A DNA stretch of 64,000 bases from Streptomyces davaonensis JCM 4913 (GTDB lineage: Bacteria; Actinomycetota; Actinomycetes; Streptomycetales; Streptomycetaceae): assembly GCF_000349325.1 (NCBI RefSeq), contig NC_020504.1:7854326-7918325 (forward strand), in the 5' to 3' direction. The number at the start of each line of letters is the position of its first letter. The first letter of the stretch is position 1. Under the pieces are notes generated by a model, which worked only from the letters and a program-made list of their open reading frames with translations, did not search any database and was not told where the DNA came from. This document shows, one piece after another, positions 1-10,705 of the stretch. The translations under genes and the position numbers were made by a program.

Positions 1-678
1 TGCCGTTGCCCAGCAGTCAGCCCAGGTGATCGTGGGGGCCACCACCGTCACCGCGACCAGGTCCGTCACTGCCGAGTGGCCGGTGCGGGGGTCGACGATG
101 TGTGCCCCCCGTTCCGCCGTCCCGGACGTGGCCACCGCCAACTCCGTCGTGCCCGCCGCCGAGATCACCGCCGCCAGCCCACCGGGACGCAGCGGATCCG
201 CGATGCCCACCCGCCACGGTCGCTCGGTACCCGGCACACCCAGTAGCTGCACATCGCCGCCGCCGTTGACGCTCACGCCGGTCACGCCGGCCGTCGCCGC
301 CAGCAGTCGGGCCGCCCGTTCGATCGCCCAGCCCTTCACGATGCCCGTGGGGTCCAGGCGCCCCTCGTAGGAGGTCGAGAACCACCCGTCGCTGACCCGG
401 GAAGCCTCCTCGCCGAGGGCCAGCACCGCCGCCACATCGGGGTCGCACTCCTCGACGGTCAGCTCCCCGCGCGCCAGCCGCGAGATCTCGCTGTCCTCCC
501 GGTAGGTGCTGAACACCTCGTCGACCCGATGCAGCCCGGTCACCGCCTCGGTCAGCGCCGCCCGTACCGCCTCCGGATCCCCGCCGCGGACGTCGAAGGA
601 GAAGACGGTCCCCATGACCTCCTCCACTTGACGCACCGCGGCGGGAGCTTCTGCCGATTCGGCCACCGACTCAGCCAC
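1..678 (-). CDS. apbE: FAD:protein FMN transferase (ApbE family), 3' end off the window
   Basis: Flavin transferase that attaches FMN from FAD to a Thr/Ser of extracytoplasmic acceptor proteins. About 226 residues are visible. Reading the reverse strand I see the family signatures: VMGTVFSFDV near the start, DPTGIVKGWAIERA (FAD/Mg region), VNGGGDVQLLG, and DPRTGHSAVTDL just before the window edge. The GTG start overlaps the TGA of the upstream FMN-binding gene by 8 bp, so it is probably translationally coupled. An in-frame ATG 22 codons in (the MGTVFSF Met) is the alternative start. The natural substrate is likely the SGAT-motif protein encoded just upstream (inference). No signal peptide is seen at the GTG start. 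Confidence 0.9.
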   Translation of the reverse strand, partial: MAESVAESAEAPAAVRQVEEVMGTVFSFDVRGGDPEAVRAALTEAVTGLHRVDEVFSTYREDSEISRLARGELTVEECDPDVAAVLALGEEASRVSDGWFSTSYEGRLDPTGIVKGWAIERAARLLAATAGVTGVSVNGGGDVQLLGVPGTERPWRVGIADPLRPGGLAAVISAAGTTELAVATSGTAERGAHIVDPRTGHSAVTDLVAVTVVAPTITWADCWATA

Positions 679-1461
679 CAGCCTGGTCCAGGGCCGACTG
701 AAGCGACTGCTTGTAGCCGGTGCTGGTGTACGTCGCCCCGGACACCGCGTCGATGTCCGCACTGCCCGCCGCCACCGCGGCCGCGTTGAGCTTCGGCACG
801 GCGTTGCCGTTGATCTGCGTGGACTGACCACCGCTCGGCTGCTGCACGGCCTCCGCCGCAGTGATCTTCCCGCCGGTCACGGTGATCCGCACCTGCACCG
901 GCCCGTACTGCGTCTTCACCGTCTCCCCGGTGACCGTACGAGCCTGAGCGGCACCCCCGGCCCGGCATCAGCCCCGGCATCAGCACCGGCCCCGGCTCCG
1001 CCCGCGGACTTCTCCATCTGGTCCAGCGCCGACTGCAACGACTTCTTGTACCCGGTGCTCGTATACGTGGCCCCCGACACCGTGTCGATCTCCGCGGTCT
1101 GCGTCGCGAGCGCCGCCTGGTTCAGCCGGGGCACCGCGGTGTTGGTGACCTCGGTACTGCGCCCACCACTGGGCGCCTGCACGGCCTCCACCTTGGTGAC
1201 CTTGCCGCCGCTGACGGTCAGCCGAACCTGCACGGGCCCGTACTCCGTCTGCACCGCGTCCCCGGTGACCGTACCGGCCTGCCCGGAGTTGCCGCCCTGC
1301 GCCGATTCCTGCGCCGCCGCGGTCTGTTGCGGCGCGGCGCCGCCCGCCGCCTGTGCGGCCCCGGGATCCGACGCCGGCTTCAGCGACAGCAGCAGCACGA
1401 TCCCGGACACGGTGGCGGCGCCCGCCAGCACGACACGCCGGATGGGGTGAGTCTTCCTCAT
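671..1461 (-). pseudogene. Tandem FMN-binding-domain protein, reading frame broken between the two domains
   Basis: Membrane-anchored, extracytoplasmic flavin carrier. The ATG gives MRKTHPIRR then a hydrophobic segment (residues about 10–26), an Ala/Gln-rich linker, and FMN_bind domain 1 (EYGPVQVRLTVSGGKV … EIDTVSGATYTSTGY). A Gly/Ala/Asp linker follows, then domain 2 (QYGPVQVRITVTGGKI … DIDAVSGATYTSTGY). SGAT is the ApbE flavinylation motif, so two covalent FMNs are expected. The first frame stops at 916 and domain 2 lies in another frame. Adding one base in the C run near 951–963 restores a single protein of about 263 residues. The gene starts 29 bp after the ferric-reductase-like gene and overlaps apbE. 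It is either a real frameshift or a base-call error; the intact pattern of both halves favours error. Confidence 0.85.
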
Positions 1462-1490
1462 CGCTCCAACAGCTCCTGAAGTCCCGTCGC

Positions 1491-2873
1491 TCACATCTCG
1501 AACGACTCGTGATGGATGCGGCGGGCGGGCACTCCCGCGCCGCGCAGTGCTTCGTACACGGACTGCGCGAAGCCGGGCGGCCCGCACATGAAGACGTCGT
1601 GCTTGTCGATGTCCGGCAGCTTCTGCTGAAGCCGCTCCGCCGAGATGTCGGGCCGTTCCCCGTCGGGGCTGTTGACCGCGTACATCAGCCGCGCGCCCCG
1701 CTCCTCGGCGATGGCGGACAGCTCGTCCCACAGCGCCAGATCCTGCGTGCTGTTGGCGCGGTAGAGGAGAGTGATGTCACCGGAGGCGCCGGGCAGTGTC
1801 TCGAACAGCGCGCGCATCGGCGTGATCCCGACGCCGCCCGCCACCAGCAGCACCTTGCCCCGGCTGCGCCGCTGCGCGGTGAGCGCGCCGTACGGGCCCT
1901 CCGCCCACACTTTGGTCCCGGGCTCCAGCTCGCGCAGCCGCTCGCTGTGGTCGCCGATCGCCTTGACGGTGATCCGCAGCATGTCCGGGCGGGGCGCCGC
2001 CGAGAGCGAGTACGGGTGGGAACTGAACCGCATGCCCGGCGCCAGGAACCGCCACCGGAAGAACTGCCCCGCCTCCGCGCCCATCCGGTGCAGCTTGCGC
2101 CCGCCGATCAGGACCGACACCACACCCGGCGTCTCCTCGATGACCGCCTCGACATACATCCGGTGCCGGAGGTTGAGGCGGATGGGGGTGAGGATCCGGT
2201 ACCAGACGACCAACGCGGTGACGACGCCGTAGAGCCCGTACCAGAAGGTCTTGGCGGAGGGCTCGACGGCGAATTCGTTGCCGGTGGTGATCTGGTGCCA
2301 GAAGGTCAGGTACACGGCCGCGTACGTCAGCAGGTGGACGTGGTACCAGGTGTCGTACGGCACCCGGCGGCGGACCCCGCCGATGGAGAGGAAGGCGATC
2401 AGGAACAGCAGCCCGGTGCCGATGGCAGCCTTGCCCATGTCCGGGAGCGTGTTGATGGAGTCCATCGTCTGCTGGACGATGTCGCCGAGTGTCTTGCCCG
2501 CCTGGAGCGCGTACGCCCACATGGTGAGGAAGACGTGCGCGATGACCAGGCAGATCGTGTACCGGCCGCTCATCGCGTGCCAGCGGGCGACACGGTCCGA
2601 TCCGACTCGCCGCTCCAGCGCCGGCACCCGGGCCATCTGGAGCACCACGAGCGCCATCAGGTACCCGGCGAGCAGACCGGTGATCCGGCCCGCGGCCAGG
2701 ATCTTCGCGGTGTTGTCCGCGAGCGACGGTGTGTTGTCCCACCACAGCCACAGCACCGCCGCGGCCCCGGCCCACAGGGCGATCACCAACGGGACGGCCG
2801 GGGAGCGGCGCGGACGGATGCGGCGCATCGTCTGGCGGCGGGCGGCGCGCCCGCCTGCGAGCGTGGTGGTCAC
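1491..2873 (-). CDS. Ferric-reductase-like transmembrane flavocytochrome
   Basis: Predicted membrane oxidoreductase of 460 aa moving electrons from NAD(P)H through FAD and haem across the membrane. The N-terminal half has about six hydrophobic helices with histidines placed as in ferric reductase-like domains. The C-terminal half is a ferredoxin-reductase module: HPYSLSAAP (FAD), GGVGITPMRALFETL (pyridine nucleotide) and MCGPPGF near the end. I chose the GTG preceded by GGAGGA; an upstream in-frame extension lacks a comparable ribosome site. It is first of a three-gene unit with the FMN-binding protein and ApbE, so the electron acceptor is probably the flavinylated partner rather than iron itself (inference). 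Confidence 0.85.
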   Translation of the reverse strand: MTTTLAGGRAARRQTMRRIRPRRSPAVPLVIALWAGAAAVLWLWWDNTPSLADNTAKILAAGRITGLLAGYLMALVVLQMARVPALERRVGSDRVARWHAMSGRYTICLVIAHVFLTMWAYALQAGKTLGDIVQQTMDSINTLPDMGKAAIGTGLLFLIAFLSIGGVRRRVPYDTWYHVHLLTYAAVYLTFWHQITTGNEFAVEPSAKTFWYGLYGVVTALVVWYRILTPIRLNLRHRMYVEAVIEETPGVVSVLIGGRKLHRMGAEAGQFFRWRFLAPGMRFSSHPYSLSAAPRPDMLRITVKAIGDHSERLRELEPGTKVWAEGPYGALTAQRRSRGKVLLVAGGVGITPMRALFETLPGASGDITLLYRANSTQDLALWDELSAIAEERGARLMYAVNSPDGERPDISAERLQQKLPDIDKHDVFMCGPPGFAQSVYEALRGAGVPARRIHHESFEM

Positions 2874-2948
2874 AGTTCCTCCGGGAACGGACAAGGGGGA
2901 GTGGCGTGGACCCTCGGCCCAGAGGTACGTGCGGGGCGGCCTTTGTGT

Positions 2949-3644
2949 TCAGTACCGCGTGACGGCTGTTGGACCGTCCGTGGTTCCGATGGCGATGTGC
3001 GGCTTTCGGGCGGGATCGGCCCACCGCAGGATCCGCCGCATGTCGGCGGCGGGCACCGACACACAACCGGCCGTCGCCCCGGATCCGTTGACGTGCAGGA
3101 AGATCCCGGCGCCCCGGCCGCGCACCGGCTCGGCATAGTTGAAGCCGATGACGAGCGCGTGCGTGTACTGGGCGGTGTAGGTGATCAGCCGCTCCGACTC
3201 GGCGGCCCGGCAGTCCGCCGCGCGCGGCTCGGTCCAACGGTTGTACGAGCGCGAGTCGTTGTCCTGGCACCACCACGAATCCTGATGCACCGGACGGTAC
3301 TTGTACGCCGTCCCGCGCGGCGCCGCCTTGATGCCGAAGGCGTACGGCAGGTCGTAGAGCCCTGTGGGTGTGGTGCTGGTGCCCTGCTGTCGCGCGGCGC
3401 CCTCGACGAGGCCGTTCGCCCCGAACCGGGCCTTCGCGGTACCGGCCTTCGCCCAGCGGCCGTTGCGCAGGTTCCACCAGGTGACCGTGCCCTGGGTGGC
3501 GCCGGTCCGGGCGGCGACGGCGGTGATCAGCTGACTGCCGCCGCCGGTGTCCGCCATCCGTGCCGGAAGCGGTGACTCGCCGGGCGGCGCGGCACCGAGC
3601 AGGAGCAGGGAGGCGGAGGCAAGAGCGACGACACCGGGGCGCAT
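2949..3644 (-). CDS. Secreted L,D-transpeptidase-like (YkuD-family) protein
   Basis: Predicted exported 231-aa protein with an N-terminal signal segment (VVALASASLLLLGAAPPG). The C-terminal part carries the L,D-transpeptidase catalytic arrangement: IFLHVNGSGATAGCVSVP, with His184 and the likely nucleophile Cys194. The spacing fits the YkuD active-site loop, although the usual S/T-H-G-C is A-G-C here. The family cross-links peptidoglycan (3-3 links) or attaches proteins to it. A TACGGT −10-like hexamer ends 7 nt before the ATG, suggesting a leaderless transcript. It lies downstream of the repeat-protein gene on the same strand, separated by a hairpin. Exact substrate unknown. Confidence 0.75.
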   Translation of the reverse strand: MRPGVVALASASLLLLGAAPPGESPLPARMADTGGGSQLITAVAARTGATQGTVTWWNLRNGRWAKAGTAKARFGANGLVEGAARQQGTSTTPTGLYDLPYAFGIKAAPRGTAYKYRPVHQDSWWCQDNDSRSYNRWTEPRAADCRAAESERLITYTAQYTHALVIGFNYAEPVRGRGAGIFLHVNGSGATAGCVSVPAADMRRILRWADPARKPHIAIGTTDGPTAVTRY

Positions 3645-3763
3645 GGCTCAGACCGTAGACGGGGGCAGCGGTGACGGCAGCCCGGGTAGGCCATCCAGGC
3701 TCGTCGCGATGTGCTCCTTGTTGGGGAATTCCGGATTTCGCGGGCTCCGCACACGCCGTGGCC

Positions 3764-3788
3764 GCCCCGGCCGGCGCACAGCCGGGGC
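3764..3788 (-). terminator. Hairpin downstream of the repeat-protein gene
   Basis: GCCCCGGC and GCCGGGGC form an 8-bp perfect stem with a 9-nt loop, just past the stop of the minus-strand repeat protein and before the L,D-transpeptidase-like gene. No T tract, as is common for Streptomyces terminators. Confidence 0.5.
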
Positions 3789-3808
3789 GACCATGACTGC
3801 CTGCTACG

Positions 3809-6309
<2,501 letters not shown>

Positions 6310-6329
6310 GGGCAACTCGAACAGGCCCA

Positions 6330-6356
6330 GGGGCGCGGGGAACTGCGCGACAAGCC
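6330..6356 (+). repeat. 27-bp dispersed intergenic element, copy 1
   Basis: Begins GGGGCGCGGGGAACTGCGCG and ends ACAAGCC; identical to 9604–9630. It lies 20 bp after the argH stop. I recall this motif as very frequent between Streptomyces genes; its role is unclear. Confidence 0.75.
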
Positions 6357-6478
6357 ACGGCGAGCCCGCACTCGCCCAGGAGACGCACCATTCGAGCTCC
6401 TGGGCGCCCCGGCTCAGCGAGCGCAGCGTCATCGCGAGTTACGTTGGTCGCAAGTCCGCCGACCGAACGGAGCCCGCG

Positions 6479-7450
6479 ATGCCCTTCGCCCGACTGGCCA
6501 ACGCGACCACCCCCACCTGCCACATCGGCCTGGGCCTCGCCGCCGTCGGCCGCCCCGGTTACATCAACCTGGGCCGGGACGAGGACCTCGGGGAGTCCCG
6601 GAGCGTCGACGCCCTGCGTGACCGTACGCACGAACTCCTGGACGCGGCCTACGCCCAGGGCGTCCGCTACTTCGACGTGGCCCGCTCCTACGGCCGCTCC
6701 GAGGAGTTCCTCGCCGACTGGCTGAACGCCCGCCCGGACATCGACGACGTGGTCATCGGCAGCAAGTGGGGCTACACCTACACCGCCGGCTGGACGGCGG
6801 ACGCCGAGACGCACGAGGTCAAGGACCACGGCCTGGCCACGTACGAGCGGCAGCGCGCCGAGACCGACGCCCTGCTCGGCGACCGGCTCGACCTCTACCA
6901 GATCCACTCGGTGACCCCGGACAGCCCCGCCCTCACCGACAAGGACCTGCACGCCAGGCTGGCCGAGGCCGCCGCCCAGGGCCTCACCGTCGGCTTCTCC
7001 ACCAGCGGCCCCGCCCAGGCCGACGCGATCCGCGCCGCCCTCGCGGTGACGGTCGACGGCGAGCCTCTCTTCCGTACCGTCCAGTCGACCTACAACGTCC
7101 TGGAGACCTCCGCCGCACCGGCCCTCGCCGAGGCTCATGACGCCGGGCTCACCGTGATCGTCAAGGAGGGCATGGCCAACGGCAGGCTCGCCGAGCCGTA
7201 CGCCCCCGACGCGCTGAAGGCCGTGGCCGCGCAGGCGGAACTGGGCACCGACGCCGTGGCCCTCGCCCTCGTCCTGCGCCAGCCCTGGGCCGGAGTCGTC
7301 CTCTCCGGCGCCGCCACCGTCGTCCAGCTCGCGTCCAACCTGCACGCGCCCGTGGTGGACCTCGACGAGGACCAGCTGGCCAGGCTGGCGGCGCTGACGG
7401 AGGAGCCGGGCGCGTACTGGGAGCGGCGCGGCCAGTTGCCCTGGCACTGA
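6479..7450 (+). CDS. Aldo/keto reductase
   Basis: NADPH-dependent oxidoreductase of the AKR superfamily, 323 aa, cytosolic. Visible family features: FDVARSYGRSEEF (catalytic Asp and Tyr), IGSKWGYTY (Lys), and LYQIHSVTPDS (His in the active-site strand). The C-terminal cofactor loop region LRQPWAGVVLSGAATVVQLASNL is also recognisable. ATG with no strong ribosome site, 170 bp after argH. The TetR–MFS genes follow on the same strand but with their own operator. Substrate cannot be predicted. Confidence 0.88.
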   Translation: MPFARLANATTPTCHIGLGLAAVGRPGYINLGRDEDLGESRSVDALRDRTHELLDAAYAQGVRYFDVARSYGRSEEFLADWLNARPDIDDVVIGSKWGYTYTAGWTADAETHEVKDHGLATYERQRAETDALLGDRLDLYQIHSVTPDSPALTDKDLHARLAEAAAQGLTVGFSTSGPAQADAIRAALAVTVDGEPLFRTVQSTYNVLETSAAPALAEAHDAGLTVIVKEGMANGRLAEPYAPDALKAVAAQAELGTDAVALALVLRQPWAGVVLSGAATVVQLASNLHAPVVDLDEDQLARLAALTEEPGAYWERRGQLPWH

Positions 7451-7493
7451 AAGATCACCACGACCCGCTAGTCGTGAGACGTTCATGCCCACG

Positions 7494-7525
7494 GTGAGAC
7501 ATGAATGTCTCACATGGGCTATGGT
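7494..7525 (+). promoter_or_regulatory. Operator palindrome and promoter of the TetR–MFS operon
   Basis: GTGAGACAT-GA-ATGTCTCAC (7494–7513) is a perfect 9+9 palindrome. TATGGT (7520–7525) is a −10-like hexamer ending 6 nt before the TetR ATG at 7532. Extra half-sites GTGAGAC (7474–7480) and TGTCTCAT (7527–7534) flank it. This looks like the autoregulatory site of the adjacent TetR protein, with a leaderless transcript. Confidence 0.7.
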
Positions 7526-7531
7526 TGTCTC

Positions 7532-8083
7532 ATGGCTGTCGATCGTGACCACGTGCTGCGCAGCGCAGCCGCCCTGCTCACCCGGAAATCCACGTCCACG
7601 ATGGACGAGGTCGCCAAGGCGGCCGGGATCAGCCGGGCCACGCTGCACCGCCACTTCGCCGGGCGGGACGCGCTCGTCCGGGCCCTTGAGGCGCTCGGCA
7701 TCGCGGAGTGCGAGGCCGCGCTGGACGCGGCCCGGCTGGACGAGGGCAGCGCGAGCGACGCCGTACGCCGACTCGTCCGCGACATAGAGCCCGCGGCGGG
7801 CCTGCTGGCCTTCCTCTACACCGAGAACCAGCTGTTCGAGGGCGAGGGCCAGAACGAGGGCTGGGCCAGGATCGACGCCCGCATCGCCGCGCTGTTCCGG
7901 CGCGGCCAGCAGTCCGGCGAGTTCCGCATCGACCTCACCCCGGCCTGGCTCACCGAGGCGCTCTACGGCCTGATGGCGTCCGGCGCCTGGGCGGTCCAGG
8001 AGGGCCGGGTCGCGGCCAACGACTTCACGCACATGATCGTCGAGCTGTTGCTCGGCGGAGCACTACGGAGAGAGGAACCATGA
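7532..8083 (+). CDS. TetR-family transcriptional repressor
   Basis: 183 aa. N-terminal helix-turn-helix: DHVLRSAAALLTRKSTSTMDEVAKAAGISRATLHRHFAGRDALVRAL (about residues 5–52). The C-terminal half is the ligand-binding, dimerising domain. I chose the ATG giving MAVDRD because a −10-like TATGGT lies just upstream; an earlier in-frame ATG would put the operator inside the gene. Its TGA overlaps the start of the MFS gene (ATGA), so both are co-translated. It probably represses itself and the exporter, and is relieved by a substrate of that exporter (inference). Confidence 0.92.
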   Translation: MAVDRDHVLRSAAALLTRKSTSTMDEVAKAAGISRATLHRHFAGRDALVRALEALGIAECEAALDAARLDEGSASDAVRRLVRDIEPAAGLLAFLYTENQLFEGEGQNEGWARIDARIAALFRRGQQSGEFRIDLTPAWLTEALYGLMASGAWAVQEGRVAANDFTHMIVELLLGGALRREEP

Positions 8084-9603
8084 CCAGCACCTTGCAGCCG
8101 GCGAACCCGACCGAGGCGGTGAACCGGCCGGGCCGCTGGCTCGCGCTGTCCGTCCTGGTGCTCGCCGTGCTGCTGGTGGCCGTCGACGCGACCGTCCTCG
8201 GTCTCGCGACCCCCTACATCAGCGAGGACCTCAACCCCTCCGGCACCCAGCTGCTGTGGATCGGTGACGTCTACTCCTTCGTCATCGCCGGTCTGCTGGT
8301 CTCGATGGGCAGCCTCGGCGATCGAATAGGCCGCAAGCGGATCCTGCTCGGGGGCGCGACGGCGTTCGGCGCGATCTCCGTGCTGAACGCGTACGCGACC
8401 ACCCCCGAGACGATGATCCTGGCCCGCGCGCTCCTCGGTGTCGCCGGTGCGACCCTGATGCCGGCCACGCTCGCCCTGATCCGCAACCTCTTCCACGACC
8501 CGCGCGAACGCAGCCTCGCCGTGGGCATCTGGGGCGCCACGGCCTCGGCCGGTACCGCGGTCGGCCCGATCGTCGGCGGCTTCCTGCTCGAGCACTTCTG
8601 GTGGGGCTCGGTCTTCCTGATCAACCTGCCCGTGATGGCGGTGCTGGTCGTGGTCGGCGTCAAGACGCTCCCGGAGTCCCGCAACCCGAACCCCGGCCCC
8701 TGGGACCTGCTGAGCGTCCTCCTGTCGCTGATCGGCATGGTGGGTGTGGTCTACGCCGTCAAGGAGTTCGCCGCGCACGGCCTGGCCTGGGAACCCGTCG
8801 CCGTGGGCCTGCTGGGCGCCGCGGCGCTGTACGGCTTCGTCCGCCGCCAGCTGACCCTCCCGGCCCCGCTGCTGGACATGCGACTGTTCCGCAACCGAGG
8901 CTTCAGCGGCGCGGTCCTCGCCGACCTGCTGACCATCCTCGGCATGTCCGGCCTGGTGTTCTTCCTCTCCCAGTACCTCCAGCTCGTCCAGGGCCGCGGC
9001 CCCTTCGAGGCGGGCCTCGCCGAACTCCCCGCAGCGGTGGGCGCGGTGGCGGCGGGCCTGGTCGCGGGCAAGGCCGCGCGCCGCTACTCGGTACGCGCCG
9101 TGGTCTCCGGCGGCCTGGCCGCGGTCGGTCTCTCCCTGGCCGCCCTGACAGTCCTGGACCAGTCGACCGGCTACCCCCTGCTCGGCACCGCCCTCCTGAT
9201 CGTCGGCATCGGCGCCGGCTTCTCCTTCACGGTGACGGCCGACGTCATCCTGTCCTCCGTACCGAAGGAGCAGGCAGGCTCGGCATCGGCCGTATCGGAA
9301 ACGGCGTACGAATTGGGCGCGGCCCTGGGAATCGCGGTACTGGGCTCGATCGTGACGGGCGTCTACCGGGATTTCACGGCTCCGAGGGGCACCCCGGAAG
9401 GTGCACACGAGTCATTGGGCGGCGCGGTGGAAGCGGCAACAACCATGCCCACAGAAACAGCCCAGACCATGCTGGACGCGGCAAGACAGTCCTTCGTGGA
9501 CGGCCTGACACTGGCGACGGGAGCAGGAGCAGCAGTCCTGCTCATGGCAGCGGCAGCAGCGTGGTTCATGCTGAAAAACCAACGGTTGGAAAACGGACAG
9601 TAA
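8080..9603 (+). CDS. MFS drug:H+ antiporter, DHA2 (14-helix) family
   Basis: 507-aa integral membrane exporter. About 14 hydrophobic segments. Motif A is seen in the loop after helix 2 (GSLGDRIGRKRILLGG), motif C-like GTAVGPIVGGFL in helix 5, and the D-A-T (VAVDATVLGLATP) signature of helix 1. Resembles SmvA/EmrB-type multidrug pumps. Start codon overlaps the TetR stop; ribosome site GAGAGGAA. Expression is expected to be set by the TetR partner. Substrate unknown. The 3' end is followed at once by the dispersed 27-bp element. Confidence 0.93.
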   Translation: MTSTLQPANPTEAVNRPGRWLALSVLVLAVLLVAVDATVLGLATPYISEDLNPSGTQLLWIGDVYSFVIAGLLVSMGSLGDRIGRKRILLGGATAFGAISVLNAYATTPETMILARALLGVAGATLMPATLALIRNLFHDPRERSLAVGIWGATASAGTAVGPIVGGFLLEHFWWGSVFLINLPVMAVLVVVGVKTLPESRNPNPGPWDLLSVLLSLIGMVGVVYAVKEFAAHGLAWEPVAVGLLGAAALYGFVRRQLTLPAPLLDMRLFRNRGFSGAVLADLLTILGMSGLVFFLSQYLQLVQGRGPFEAGLAELPAAVGAVAAGLVAGKAARRYSVRAVVSGGLAAVGLSLAALTVLDQSTGYPLLGTALLIVGIGAGFSFTVTADVILSSVPKEQAGSASAVSETAYELGAALGIAVLGSIVTGVYRDFTAPRGTPEGAHESLGGAVEAATTMPTETAQTMLDAARQSFVDGLTLATGAGAAVLLMAAAAAWFMLKNQRLENGQ

Positions 9604-9630
9604 GGGGCGCGGGGAACTGCGCGACAAGCC
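9604..9630 (+). repeat. 27-bp dispersed intergenic element, copy 2
   Basis: Exact copy of 6330–6356, starting directly at the MFS stop codon and lying between two convergent genes, a position that would suit transcript ends. Confidence 0.75.
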
Positions 9631-9653
9631 CCTACCGGCCCGCGGCCAAAAAA

Positions 9654-10346
9654 CTACGCCGCTTCCTTGGCCTTAGTCGCATACATGTCCACATACTCCT
9701 GCCCGGACAGCCGCATAACCTCAGCCATCACAGAATCGGTAACGGCCCGCAACACATACCGATCCCGATCCATACCCTCGTACCGGGAAAACTCCATGGC
9801 CGGACCAAACCGAACAGTGACCCGGCTCGGCCGGGGCATCCCCGCCCCACCCGGCTGAATCTTGTCCGTGCCGATCATCGCGAACGGCACCACCGGCGCC
9901 CCGGTCATCAACGTCAGCCGCGCGATACCGGTCCGCCCGCGGTACAGCCGCCCGTCGGGCGACCGCGTGCCCTCGGGGTAGATCCCGAAGAGCTTGCCCT
10001 CCTCCAGGACCCGGCGGCCGGTCATCAGCGCGGCGACGCCGCCCCGGCCGCCGTCCCGGTCGACCGGGATCATGCCGACGCCGGTGAAGAACCAGGCCAT
10101 CAGCCGGCCCTTGAACCCCTTGCCGGTGACGTACTCGTCCTTGCCGATGAAGAAGACCTGCCGGTCGCAGACGAGCGGAAGGATCATCGAGTCGATGAAC
10201 GTGAGGTGGTTGCCCGCGAGGATCACCGGACCGTCGCCCGGGATGTGCTCCGCACCTTCCACCCGTGGGCGGAACATCAGGCGCATGATCGGTCCGAGCA
10301 CTGCCTTGATGAGCGCGAAGCGGGACAACGGGCCCTCCGGTGTCAA
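9654..10346 (-). CDS. 1-acyl-sn-glycerol-3-phosphate acyltransferase (PlsC-like)
   Basis: Transfers an acyl chain to lysophosphatidate in phospholipid synthesis; membrane-associated. 230 aa. The catalytic block N-H-L-T-F-I-D (His47, Asp52) and the substrate block YPEGTRSPDG are both present and correctly ordered. The TTG start gives MTPEGPLSRFALIKAV and follows AGGAACACC; no better ATG or GTG is seen upstream. It is divergent from the glycerophosphodiesterase gene, with a PHO-box-like element between them, so both lipid-related genes might answer to phosphate (inference). One of several paralogues expected in Streptomyces. Confidence 0.9.
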   Translation of the reverse strand: MTPEGPLSRFALIKAVLGPIMRLMFRPRVEGAEHIPGDGPVILAGNHLTFIDSMILPLVCDRQVFFIGKDEYVTGKGFKGRLMAWFFTGVGMIPVDRDGGRGGVAALMTGRRVLEEGKLFGIYPEGTRSPDGRLYRGRTGIARLTLMTGAPVVPFAMIGTDKIQPGGAGMPRPSRVTVRFGPAMEFSRYEGMDRDRYVLRAVTDSVMAEVMRLSGQEYVDMYATKAKEAA

Positions 10347-10705
10347 GGTGTTCCTATAAGTCTGTGCAGGTGAGGACGATACTCGCGGTTCCCGGGGTCG
10401 CGCACATCGGGTGCAACGGGTTCACCGAGGTATTACGCACTGTTGACGCGGGTTTACCTGCGGTGCTGTCCCGTCGCCCGCCGGAAACCTCCCCGGAACG
10501 GTGTGACGGACGTCGCGCCGACCCGGGCGAGGGCATCCGAACCACGCCTACCCTTAGACATGCGTTCGATGCCGACGGACCGTCAGAACTCCATCCCCAC
10601 AAGACATCCGGAGTCACCCGCGTGTTCGATCCGGGGTCTCCCGCCGGTCATCGACTGGCACCTACCATCGGCCCGCACCAAGGAGTCGAGGGCAGGAGGC
10701 CGCTC
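10347..10705. other. Divergent intergenic region plsC-like / glpQ-like
   Basis: 359 bp with no convincing gene. It holds the PHO-box-like direct repeats at 10420–10463 and, nearer the lipase-like gene, an AGGAGG ribosome site at 10694–10699. The reading frame open through it lacks coding character. Confidence 0.6.
10420..10463 (+). promoter_or_regulatory. PHO-box-like array of four 11-nt direct repeats
   Basis: GTTCACCGAGG, TATTACGCACT, GTTGACGCGGG, TTTACCTGCGG follow each other without gaps. The first and third units match the GTTCACC-type PhoP repeat; units two and four are degenerate. From family knowledge, Streptomyces PhoP binds such 11-nt repeats and controls secreted glycerophosphodiesterases. 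Confidence 0.6.
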
